Below, piece after piece: positions 1-7,235 of a stretch of 57,447 bases of DNA. The notes under the pieces are model-generated. The model made no database searches, was not told the DNA's origin, and saw nothing but the letters and a program-made list of their open reading frames with translations. The DNA is from an uncultured Angelakisella sp. (GTDB lineage Bacteria; Bacillota; Clostridia; Oscillospirales; Ruminococcaceae). The position numbers were made by a program, and so were the translations under genes. The DNA is taken from NCBI GenBank assembly GCA_910585525.1, contig CAJUFR010000012.1:1-57447 (forward strand), given 5' to 3'. Numbering within the stretch: position 1 is the first letter of the stretch; every line of letters starts with the position of its first letter.

Positions 1-634
1 CCACCTCGATGGCGTGGCGGATGGCCCGCTCCACCCGGGAGGCGGTGGTGCCGTTCTTTTTGGCCACCGTGGGGTAGAGTATCTTGGTCACCCCGTTGAT
101 GACCTCCGGCTCCTCCACCGCCAGCATGATGGAATCCCGCAGGTACTGGTATCCCTTGATGTGGGCGGGGACCCCGATCTCCAGGATGATGGAGGTCACC
201 ACCGATTCCAGGTTGTAGGTGCTGTGGCGGCTCTCCACCGCCGGGGCGGTAAGGGGGTTGAAGCCGGCGAAGGCGTCCACCCGCTCCGCCATCATCTCCG
301 GGTCCAGGGGCCGGGTGAAGTGGTAGGAGGCACCGGCCCGGATCAGCTGGTCGGTGATGGCGGAGTGATCCACCGCGGAGATGGTGAACAGCTTTGGCCG
401 CCCTTCCCCTTCCTGCTTCATCACTTCCCGGATGACGCCCAGGGCATCCAGCTTCGGCATAAAGACCTCCATCAGCACCACCGACGGGGCCTTCTCCTGG
501 ATCATGCGGAGCAGTTCAACGCCGTCCTTTGGGCAGACGATCACCTCGAACCCTTTTTCCTCCAGGCAGCTGCCGCACTGTTCGCCAAATTCCTTCTCCT
601 GTTCCGTGATGAGCGCAATTTTCCTGGTATTCAT
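1..634 (-). CDS. spo0A: Sporulation response regulator Spo0A (3' end outside window)
   Basis: Master regulator of entry into sporulation. The visible 211 residues hold an N-terminal receiver domain (about 1-120) and most of the Spo0A DNA-binding domain, including GVPAHIKGYQYLRDSI and TTASRVERAIRHAIEV, which are diagnostic for the family. The ATG at 634 follows AAGGAG at good spacing. The receiver is degenerate: the residue aligned with the phosphorylated Asp56 is Glu56 (LMEVFMPKLD). The Asp10-Asp11 acidic pocket reads Thr10-Glu11, and the conserved receiver lysine is Arg108 (FTRPLD). Ser86-Ala87 preserves the Ser/Thr switch motif. The gene follows spoIVB, the usual order in Firmicutes, but has its own promoter. 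The identity is secure. That phosphorelay control is altered is inference. Confidence 0.95.
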   Translation of the reverse strand, partial: MNTRKIALITEQEKEFGEQCGSCLEEKGFEVIVCPKDGVELLRMIQEKAPSVVLMEVFMPKLDALGVIREVMKQEGEGRPKLFTISAVDHSAITDQLIRAGASYHFTRPLDPEMMAERVDAFAGFNPLTAPAVESRHSTYNLESVVTSIILEIGVPAHIKGYQYLRDSIMLAVEEPEVINGVTKILYPTVAKKNGTTASRVERAIRHAIEV

Positions 635-678
635 AGTGATTGCTCCTTTTTTGACCTGTATTTTGGTTTGCTTCACTT

Positions 679-707
679 ATGATACCATATTACAACAGCA
701 TTTGCAA
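679..707 (-). promoter_or_regulatory. Sigma-A-type promoter of spo0A
   Basis: On the minus strand TTGCAA (702-707) and TATCAT (679-684) are separated by 17 bases and lie about 45 bases upstream of the spo0A start. This suggests vegetative transcription of spo0A independent of spoIVB. Confidence 0.6.
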
Positions 708-714
708 CCAATTT

Positions 715-728
715 TTTGATATATCAAA
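715..728. promoter_or_regulatory. 14-bp palindrome upstream of spo0A promoter
   Basis: TTTGATATATCAAA is a perfect palindrome placed seven bases upstream of the -35 of the spo0A promoter, a good position for an activator or repressor. It does not match the 0A box (TTTGTCRAATAA). Confidence 0.4.
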
Positions 729-773
729 TTTTATAATCACTCATAATACGATATTTCTCTTTGAAAAACCAGT

Positions 774-2000
774 TTATGCGGCATTTTTAAACGATAAAAT
801 CATGTTATTTGCATTATTTTGAATGTTCTCGGCGAACACCCCAAAGCCCCGGGTGGGGTCCTTGACAAAGACGTGGGTTACCGACCCCACCAGCATGCCA
901 TTCTGGATGATGGGGCTGCCGCTCATCCCCTGGACGATTCCGCCGGTGCGCCGGAGCAGTTCCGGGTCGGTGACGTGGAGCACCATGTTCTGGCCGTTTT
1001 CGTCCTCCCCCAGGCTCAGCTTTTCGATCTCGATCTCGTACCGCTTGGGCTGGGTGCCCTCCACGGTGGTGTAGATGTAGGCCTTGCCGGTCTGGACCTC
1101 ATGCTTCATGGCCAGGGGCATCTCCTCCCCCAGGTAGAGGGTCCGGCTGCGCAGCAGCCCGTACACCCCTGTCTCGGTATTGGCGGAAAGGACGCCAAGG
1201 GGCAGTTCCTCGGTGAATTTGCCCTTCAGTTCCCCCGGGGTGCCCGCCTCCCCTCTCTTGCAGCCGGTGATCCGGGCCGGCACCACCTCCCCGTTGGAAA
1301 GGGGCATCACCTCGCCGGTGTCCACGTCGCAGACGGCGTGGCCCAGGCCGGTAAACAGCCCGCTGTTCTGGTCCAGGTAGGTCAGCGTGCCGATCCCGGC
1401 GGAACTGTCCCGCACCCAGACCCCCAGGCGGTACTGGTCATCCCCGGTGGAGCGCACCGGCTGGATGCTGGCGGAAAAGGGGGAGCCGTCCCGCTCCACC
1501 TCCACCCGAACAGGGCCGCTGCCGTTTTCCAGCATCAGCTCCGCCAGCTGCTCGTTGGTGGCCAGCTTCTGGCCGTTGAAGGTCTTGATGACATCCCCGA
1601 TCTCCAGCCCGGCGGCCTTGGCGGGGTTCACCCGGCCATCGGCGGTGGGAATGTCGCTCATCCCCACCACCATCAGCCCGTCGGTGAACATTTTGATGCC
1701 GAAGGGCGCGCCGGAAACGGTGACCAGCTTCCGGTCCACCACATTGACCTCCACCGTTTTTACCGGGATGGTGCCCAATAGCTTCAGGTCCATCTGGTAG
1801 CTGCTCCCGGCAAGGTCAGAGGGCTGGGTCTCCTCCCGCTGCACCATGCGGATGGGGTAGGCGGAGGCAAAGGTGATCTCCTCCCCCGCCACCACCGAGT
1901 ACCGGTCCGGCAGCTGCTTTTGCATATAGATGGTCAGGATCAGGACCGCCAGGACGCAGCAATTCGCCACGGTGGCGATCCTTCTTGCGAATCGTTTCAA
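774..2000 (-). CDS. spoIVB: SpoIVB peptidase (stage IV sporulation protein B)
   Basis: Serine protease of family S55, secreted from the forespore into the intermembrane space, where in Bacillus it triggers pro-sigma-K processing. The 408-residue product has an N-terminal membrane anchor (about 8-26) and a PDZ domain around 105-175 (GLEIGDVIKTFNGQ). The peptidase domain carries the His region GLGHAVCD and the catalytic-Ser motif GMSGSP near the C-terminus, so both active-site elements are intact. The start is TTG at 2000 behind AAAGGAG; an ATG closer to the SD is out of frame. It lies between the ger operon and spo0A. About 217 bases separate it from gerAC, with no clear promoter visible to me. 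Confidence 0.95.
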   Translation of the reverse strand: MKRFARRIATVANCCVLAVLILTIYMQKQLPDRYSVVAGEEITFASAYPIRMVQREETQPSDLAGSSYQMDLKLLGTIPVKTVEVNVVDRKLVTVSGAPFGIKMFTDGLMVVGMSDIPTADGRVNPAKAAGLEIGDVIKTFNGQKLATNEQLAELMLENGSGPVRVEVERDGSPFSASIQPVRSTGDDQYRLGVWVRDSSAGIGTLTYLDQNSGLFTGLGHAVCDVDTGEVMPLSNGEVVPARITGCKRGEAGTPGELKGKFTEELPLGVLSANTETGVYGLLRSRTLYLGEEMPLAMKHEVQTGKAYIYTTVEGTQPKRYEIEIEKLSLGEDENGQNMVLHVTDPELLRRTGGIVQGMSGSPIIQNGMLVGSVTHVFVKDPTRGFGVFAENIQNNANNMILSFKNAA

Positions 2001-2217
2001 AAATAATCATCTCCTTTGCTCCCCTGTCGGGGACCTGCGGCCAGCCCCAAAAAGAGATATCCTCGGTTTTTTGACCGGCCACAAATTTTAATTTGTACCC
2101 CCGGACCATCTTTCATCACGGCCAATTTCACGCAGCGTTCCTGGGGAAGATTCCTTTGGGCAGGAACCTTCCAAACTTTTTCCGGCAGAAGAAGATACCG
2201 GCTCCGCCGCCAATTTT

Positions 2218-3288
2218 TCAGCCACGCTGGGGAAGCCGCTTTTTATCCCGCAGCAGCACCTTCGCCTGGACCTCCAGTCCGATCTCTGGCAGCTTTTGGT
2301 CCCAGTTTTTTCCAATTTCCTGCCATTTTCCCGGCATTTTCAGTTCCAGATGTTTCCCCAGGGAGAAAATGTCATTCCCCGAATTTCTGGCGATCTTTTC
2401 CAGCACATAGCCGTACTCCTCCAGCAGCTGGCGGCAGATATCCTCCTGGGCCCGGCGGGCCAGTTCCTGCCCCTCCGGCTGCCCCCGGCCCGAGAGGAGA
2501 TACCCCTCCACCTTGGCCTCCAGCACAAAGGAGGGCTCCCCGTCCCGGAGGGAGGGGTGGATGGAGAGCCGGTTCTTCTCCAGCACCCAGTCGGCGGAGT
2601 AGCCATCGCCGGTGACGGTGTACACCTGGCGGCGGCCCGCCTCCGGCCGGGCGAAGGGCAGCAGGCTCCCCAATTCCGCCGGCGCCTGGAGCATCCCCCG
2701 GCTCCCGGGGGAAAGGTAGCCGCTCACCTGGGCCTTCTGCTCCTTCCGTTCAACCATGGGCAGCAGCACCCCCCGGCCGGGGGTGGACAGCAGATTCAGA
2801 CAATCCCCCAGGTTCACCCGGGACAGTTCCCCGCCGGTGAGAAGGGCGAACACCTCTTCCCCGGCGCTCTCCCCCTCCTCCGCCTCCTCCAGGAGGGCGG
2901 CGGCGCCGGGGCTCCCCGCCACCAGCGTCAAGGGCCGGATGCCCCCGTGGGCGTCGATCTCCCGGAGCGCCGACCAAAGCTGGTCCCTGTCCCGGAAGCC
3001 CTCCAACAGCAGCACCTTGCAGCTGTCCAGGTACAGTTCCTTGCCGGTGGCGGCCTCCAGCCTGGACACCGCCTGGGCAAAGGTCCCCCCTTCCCCGCTC
3101 TGGCTCTCGTAGGTCTTTTCCTCGCTGCCCAGGTGGGTAAGGTACTCCACCGCCAGCCGGCAGCCGCCGTCCTCCCGGCGGGTCACCGCCGCTATTGTAA
3201 CGATGGACCGCTTGCCGATGTCCCCCCGGCCGGAGCAGCCCCCGGCCAGCAGCGCCGCCAGCAGCAGGGCCATGAACCGTTTTTTCAC
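2218..3288 (-). CDS. gerAC: Ger(x)C family spore germination lipoprotein (GerAC type)
   Basis: C-subunit lipoprotein of a GerA-type germinant receptor in the spore inner membrane. The 356-residue product begins MKKRFMALLLAALLAGGC, a signal peptide with lipobox LAGGC, followed by IGKRSIVTIAAV and other typical Ger(x)C sequence. The start chosen is GTG at 3288, which overlaps the gerAB stop as GTGA, so the genes are translationally coupled. The longer upstream reading frame in this phase is an artefact of high GC. It is the last gene of the tricistronic receptor operon, just before spoIVB. Confidence 0.9.
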   Translation of the reverse strand: MKKRFMALLLAALLAGGCSGRGDIGKRSIVTIAAVTRREDGGCRLAVEYLTHLGSEEKTYESQSGEGGTFAQAVSRLEAATGKELYLDSCKVLLLEGFRDRDQLWSALREIDAHGGIRPLTLVAGSPGAAALLEEAEEGESAGEEVFALLTGGELSRVNLGDCLNLLSTPGRGVLLPMVERKEQKAQVSGYLSPGSRGMLQAPAELGSLLPFARPEAGRRQVYTVTGDGYSADWVLEKNRLSIHPSLRDGEPSFVLEAKVEGYLLSGRGQPEGQELARRAQEDICRQLLEEYGYVLEKIARNSGNDIFSLGKHLELKMPGKWQEIGKNWDQKLPEIGLEVQAKVLLRDKKRLPQRG

Positions 3289-4349
3289 CCTTCCTTCCTC
3301 CTTTTGTCCAGCAGCTTCCCCGCCAGGGGCAGCAGCAGCACCCCCACAAAGGTCACCGTCCCGGCGGCGAGCCACCGGTGCAGCTGATCCATCCAGCCCT
3401 CCGGGCCGGTCCAAAGCACCAGGGCCAGCACCACCACCACCAGCCCGTTGCCCCAGACCCACCGCCCCCCCCAGGGGCGGAAGAACAGCCCGGCGGACAG
3501 GCCGGAGGCCAGGGACAAAAACACCGACAGCTTCACCAGCCCCAAAGTGACCCAGATGACCAGGAACACCGGGTCCAGCCGCTGGAAGGACCGGAACCCG
3601 GCGGAGGTCACCGCCGTGAACACCGGGAAGGGCTTCATGGCGCCGTAGCTGCCCAGGGCCAGCATGGTCATCAGCTGCACCGCCCCCGCCGCCAGGGTGA
3701 GGCTCCCCACCCACCCGGCGCAGGGAAGCGCCTTGGGCGCCTGCCGCAGGTAGGGCAGCAGGAGCAGCAGGGCGAACAGTTCCCCGTTCATGGCAAGGCC
3801 GTGGCAGGCCCCCTGGATGGTGTCCCCCGGCGGGAGGAGGCGGAGGGTGAAATTCAGCCAGTCGTACTGCCGCCACAGCCCCAGGGCGATGACAGCGCAC
3901 CCCAGCCCCAGCAGCACCGCCAGGATGCCCCCGCCCCGGGCCAGCCCCTCCAGGCCCTGGCAGGCGGCCAGCGCCCCCGCCGCCACAAAGGTCACCGCCA
4001 CCAGCCAGCCGTGCCGGTGGTCATAGACCACGGCGGTCATAAAGGCGATGAAGTTTACGGCGGTGTAGACGCAGACCACCAGGCAGCAGAGCCAGTACAG
4101 GCCGCTCTGGAGACGGAAAAAGCCGCTCCCCGGGGTGATGAAGGGGGAAACGCCGGTGCCCCGGCGGCAGAGGTACAGCCCCGCCGCCAGCGCCAGCAGC
4201 TGCACCACCCCGGAAAGGGCGGTGGTGATGAGGGTGAGGTCCCCCCCGCCCCCTTTTCCCGCCGGGGAGTAGGCCACCAGGGAAAAGGCCCGGGAGAGGA
4301 ACAGCAGGATAAACAGCTGACTCACCGAGATCTTGTTGGTCTCCTCCAT
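3285..4349 (-). CDS. gerAB: GerAB-type spore germination permease
   Basis: Polytopic B subunit of a germinant receptor, in the APC/endospore germination permease family, thought to bind or transport the germinant. The 354-residue protein starts MEETNKISVSQLFILLFLSR, as is usual for GerAB, and shows about ten hydrophobic segments. The ATG at 4349 lies four bases after the gerAA stop. Its own stop overlaps the gerAC start. The germinant cannot be deduced from sequence. Confidence 0.88.
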   Translation of the reverse strand: MEETNKISVSQLFILLFLSRAFSLVAYSPAGKGGGGDLTLITTALSGVVQLLALAAGLYLCRRGTGVSPFITPGSGFFRLQSGLYWLCCLVVCVYTAVNFIAFMTAVVYDHRHGWLVAVTFVAAGALAACQGLEGLARGGGILAVLLGLGCAVIALGLWRQYDWLNFTLRLLPPGDTIQGACHGLAMNGELFALLLLLPYLRQAPKALPCAGWVGSLTLAAGAVQLMTMLALGSYGAMKPFPVFTAVTSAGFRSFQRLDPVFLVIWVTLGLVKLSVFLSLASGLSAGLFFRPWGGRWVWGNGLVVVVLALVLWTGPEGWMDQLHRWLAAGTVTFVGVLLLPLAGKLLDKRRKEG

Positions 4350-4353
4350 CTCC

Positions 4354-5865
4354 TCACCGCCCTTTCTCGTCCGAGCCGGGGAGCCTTTCCACCATCAGGT
4401 CCTGCTTTTGCAGCAGCTTCCAGCCGGAGCGGATGAACATGTCCCGGAAGCCGTAGCCGTCCGCCGGGCTGATGGGGGAGGTCACCGGCACCCCCATGGC
4501 CTTTACCGAACAGAGGTTCACCACCAGTAGGGCGAAGGAGAGGTAGACCCCGTACAGCCCCAGCAGCCCCCCCACCACGATGAAGCCGAACCGCAGCACC
4601 GTCACCGGCTCGTAGAGGCTGGGCACCACAAAGGAACTCACCGCCGTCAGGGCGATGATGATCACCATGGGCAGCCCGATGATCCCCGCCGACACGGCGG
4701 CGTCCCCGATGACGATGCCCCCCACGATGCCCATGGCGTGGCCGATGGGGCTGGGGATGCGCAGCCCCGCCTCCCGCAGCAGTTCGTAGAGGAAGAACAC
4801 CACCAGCGCCTCCAGCACCGGCGGCAGCGGGGTATCCAGGGCGGAGCCCACGAACTGGGCCAGCAGCGCCTGGGGGATGAGTTCCGGGTGGAAGGAGACC
4901 ACCGCCACGTAGTACCCCGGCAGCAGGATGGTGAGGAAGAAGGAGAGCAGCTTCAGCAGCCGGATAAAGGAGGCGAAGTAGGGCCGGTGGATGTAGTCAT
5001 CCAGGCTCTGGAAATGCTCGATAAAAAGGTAGGGCAGGATCAGGGCGAAGGGGGTCCCCTCCACCATCACCGCCACCCGGCCCTCCCCCAGCTTGGCGCA
5101 AAGGGTGTCCGGCCGCTCGGTGACCCCCACCCCGGAGAAGAGGGAGAGCCGCTTGCCGTCCAAAAAGGGCTGGAGGTAGCCGGAATCCAGCACCACGCTG
5201 ATCTCCACCTTGCCGATGCGCTCCTTCACCTCCTGGACCAGCCGGGGGGAGGCCACGTCCCGCAGGTAGAAGATCTTTACCGCCGTGTTGCTCACCCGTC
5301 CCGCCGTGGCCCCCTCGATGGTGAGGAGCGGGGTGCGCATCCGGCGGCGGACCATCCCCATGTTGGCGTTGATGGATTCGGTGAACCCCTCCCGGGAGCC
5401 CCGGAGGTTCCGCTCCCCGGAGGGCTCGTCCACCCCCCGGGTCTTGAACCCCTGGTACCCCAGGGCGATGCCGGCGGGGACCCCCTCCACCAGCACCACC
5501 GCGAAGCCGCTCATGGTGATGGTCATCAGTTCCCCGAAGGTGCGGACCTCCTTCTGCTCCCCCGCCATGATGACCCCGCCGCCGCTGAGATAGTCGTACA
5601 CCTTCCGCCCGGTGTCCGCCTGGGGCGGGACACGGGTGATGGGCCGCAGCAGGAAGTCGCTCACCTGGGTATTGGAGACCAGGCCGTCGAACATCACCAC
5701 CGCCACCTCCACCTTCCCCGCCTGGTGACGGTGGATCAGCAGATCGTCGGAGTTGGACAGCTGCCGCCGCACCTCCACCAGGTCCTCCTCCAGCACCCCG
5801 GACAGCAGCCTGCTCCCGTCCTCGGCCGGCGGCTTACGATAAGCCGGACGCCGGTCCTTTGCCAT
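4354..5865 (-). CDS. gerAA: GerAA-type spore germination protein
   Basis: A subunit of a GerA-family germinant receptor. The 503-residue product has a hydrophilic N-terminal domain of about 240 residues (VMFDGLVSNTQVSDFLLRPI, then the RGSREGFTESINANMGMVRRR region) and a membrane domain with several helices and the conserved YFASFIRLLKLLSFFLTILLPG stretch split across loops. The ATG at 5865 is preferred over GTG at 5874 because the AGGTGG ribosome site lies six bases before the ATG. It is the first gene of the gerAA-AB-AC operon. Confidence 0.92.
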   Translation of the reverse strand: MAKDRRPAYRKPPAEDGSRLLSGVLEEDLVEVRRQLSNSDDLLIHRHQAGKVEVAVVMFDGLVSNTQVSDFLLRPITRVPPQADTGRKVYDYLSGGGVIMAGEQKEVRTFGELMTITMSGFAVVLVEGVPAGIALGYQGFKTRGVDEPSGERNLRGSREGFTESINANMGMVRRRMRTPLLTIEGATAGRVSNTAVKIFYLRDVASPRLVQEVKERIGKVEISVVLDSGYLQPFLDGKRLSLFSGVGVTERPDTLCAKLGEGRVAVMVEGTPFALILPYLFIEHFQSLDDYIHRPYFASFIRLLKLLSFFLTILLPGYYVAVVSFHPELIPQALLAQFVGSALDTPLPPVLEALVVFFLYELLREAGLRIPSPIGHAMGIVGGIVIGDAAVSAGIIGLPMVIIIALTAVSSFVVPSLYEPVTVLRFGFIVVGGLLGLYGVYLSFALLVVNLCSVKAMGVPVTSPISPADGYGFRDMFIRSGWKLLQKQDLMVERLPGSDEKGR

Positions 5866-5901
5866 CTTCCCCACCTCTTTCTTGGTTTATTTCTTTTCTT
5901 G

Positions 5902-5928
5902 ATATTTCCCGGGGAGAAAAGGAAATAT
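5902..5928. repeat. Inverted repeat in gerAA / DUF421 divergent region
   Basis: ATATTTCC (5902-5909) and GGAAATAT (5921-5928) are perfect 8-base arms around an 11-base loop, between divergent genes. It could be an operator or a transcript hairpin. No convincing sigma-G or sigma-A promoter pair was picked out here. Confidence 0.35.
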
Positions 5929-6020
5929 GTATCTTCCGCCCGGCCCGGATAAGCGAAAGGCGTCATGAGATACTAAGCAATATCAGATACTTACCCTGCG
6001 ATCTGGAAGGAGGCATCCTG

Positions 6021-6704
6021 TTGCTGGTCACATTTTTCCGCACCCTGATCCTTTATATCGTCATCGTCTTTGGGGTCCGCCTCATGGGCAAGCGGCAGCT
6101 GGGGGAGTTGCAGCCCTCGGAGTTGGTGGTGACCATCCTCATCTCCAACATCGCCACCCTGCCCATCGAGGAGATCGAGACCCCTCTCTTCTCCGGGCTG
6201 CTCCCCATCCTCAGCCTGGTCACCTTCGAGGTCATCATCTCCGCCATCAACCTCCATTCCCGGCGGATGCGGCGTCTGTTCAGCGGCAGCCCGGTAGTGG
6301 TGATCAAAAACGGGGAGATCGACCAGCAGAAGCTGCGGGAACTGCGGTTCTCGGTGGATGACCTGATGGCCCAGCTGCGCCAGGACCAGATCTTTGCCCT
6401 GGACGAGGTGGACTTTGCGGTGGTGGAGACCACCGGCAAGCTGTCGGTCTACCAGAAGTACGGGGCCCGGACCCTCACCCCAAAGACGCTGGAACTGCCG
6501 GACCAGCCGGCCCAGAACGCCCCGCCCCTGGTGGTGGTCAGCGACGGCTATGTCTACTCCGACTACCTGGCCCTTTGCGGCCGTGACATGGAATGGCTGG
6601 AGGGCATCGCCGCCTCCCGGCGCACCACCATCCGGGACATCTTTGTTATGACCCTGGACCAGGCGGGGAACTACCACCTGGTGGAACGGGAGGTGAAGGG
6701 ATGA
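6021..6704 (+). CDS. DUF421 (YetF-family) membrane protein
   Basis: Membrane protein of the YetF/DUF421 family. The 227 residues include two to three N-terminal hydrophobic helices (LLVTFFRTLILYIVIVFGVR and following) and a cytoplasmic domain with the conserved GKRQLGELQPSELVVTILIS and PVVVIKNGEIDQQKLRELR patterns. The start is TTG at 6021, seven bases after AAGGAGG; an ATG further upstream has no ribosome site and gives an unlikely extension. The stop overlaps the next start as ATGA, so the pair is coupled. The exact function of the family is not settled. Confidence 0.87.
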   Translation: MLVTFFRTLILYIVIVFGVRLMGKRQLGELQPSELVVTILISNIATLPIEEIETPLFSGLLPILSLVTFEVIISAINLHSRRMRRLFSGSPVVVIKNGEIDQQKLRELRFSVDDLMAQLRQDQIFALDEVDFAVVETTGKLSVYQKYGARTLTPKTLELPDQPAQNAPPLVVVSDGYVYSDYLALCGRDMEWLEGIAASRRTTIRDIFVMTLDQAGNYHLVEREVKG

Positions 6705-7072
6705 AGCGCCTTGTCACCGCCATCTGCCTGCTGCTGCTCATTCTGGGGATCAGCTGCTTCTCCCTCTATATCCTGGAGCGGGACCTGGGGGAACTCCAGC
6801 AGCTGGCCCTGGAACTGCGGTACCAGACCCCGCCGGAGCAGCTGGAGGAAAAGAGCCAGCAGCTGTTCGACCGCTGGAACCAGAAGGAGGAACTGCTGGT
6901 GGTCTTCGTTCGCCACGACACCCTGGACCAACTTACCGCCCTGCTGGCGGAACTTCCCAGCCTTGCCCGCCACGGGGAACACGGGCACTTTTACAGCGAA
7001 GTGGATGTGACGCTGGCCCGGCTGGACGACCTGCTGGATTCCGCCCGCCCCACCTACCGCAATCTGCTATAG
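6701..7072 (+). CDS. DUF4363 family protein
   Basis: Small protein of 123 residues with one N-terminal membrane segment (about 4-23), then a predicted helical extracytoplasmic domain rich in Leu, Glu and Gln. DUF4363 genes commonly follow DUF421 genes in Clostridia, and here the two overlap as ATGA, which supports a joint role in the envelope. A strong terminator follows directly. Function unknown. Confidence 0.8.
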   Translation: MKRLVTAICLLLLILGISCFSLYILERDLGELQQLALELRYQTPPEQLEEKSQQLFDRWNQKEELLVVFVRHDTLDQLTALLAELPSLARHGEHGHFYSEVDVTLARLDDLLDSARPTYRNLL

Positions 7073-7124
7073 AAAAAACAGCTGCCGCCCCTGGAGGTAC
7101 CCACGGAACGGCAGCTGTTTTTTT
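7073..7124 (+). terminator. Rho-independent terminator after DUF421-DUF4363
   Basis: Stem CAGCTGCCG (7079-7087) pairs with CGGCAGCTG (7109-7117), followed by seven T residues, and begins just after the DUF4363 stop codon. Confidence 0.9.
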
Positions 7125-7167
7125 GGCGGACCTGCCAAAAACATCGGAAAAATTCACAAATCATTTC

Positions 7168-7196
7168 TTGTCATTTTGGCCATCCTTCTCTATAAT
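7168..7196 (+). promoter_or_regulatory. Sigma-A promoter of ABC exporter operon
   Basis: TTGTCA (7168-7173) and TATAAT (7191-7196) with exactly 17 bases between them, 40 bases upstream of the first exporter gene. Confidence 0.8.
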
Positions 7197-7235
7197 AGAA
7201 ATATTATCCATCTATACCAGGAAAGGAAGCGACCT

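Noticed and set aside
14..682. Long plus-strand reading frame at the start of the window and many similar antisense frames throughout (for example 819-1781, 3378-4436, 10815-13688, 25908-29141).
   Set aside because: They lie opposite well-identified genes, have His/Gly/Arg/Ala-biased compositions typical of GC-rich shadow frames and lack ribosome sites or family resemblance.
2218..3900. A 560-residue reading frame that would extend gerAC upstream.
   Set aside because: The extra N-terminal part is antisense-like low-complexity sequence overlapping gerAB; the GTG at 3288 with a lipoprotein signal is the proper start.
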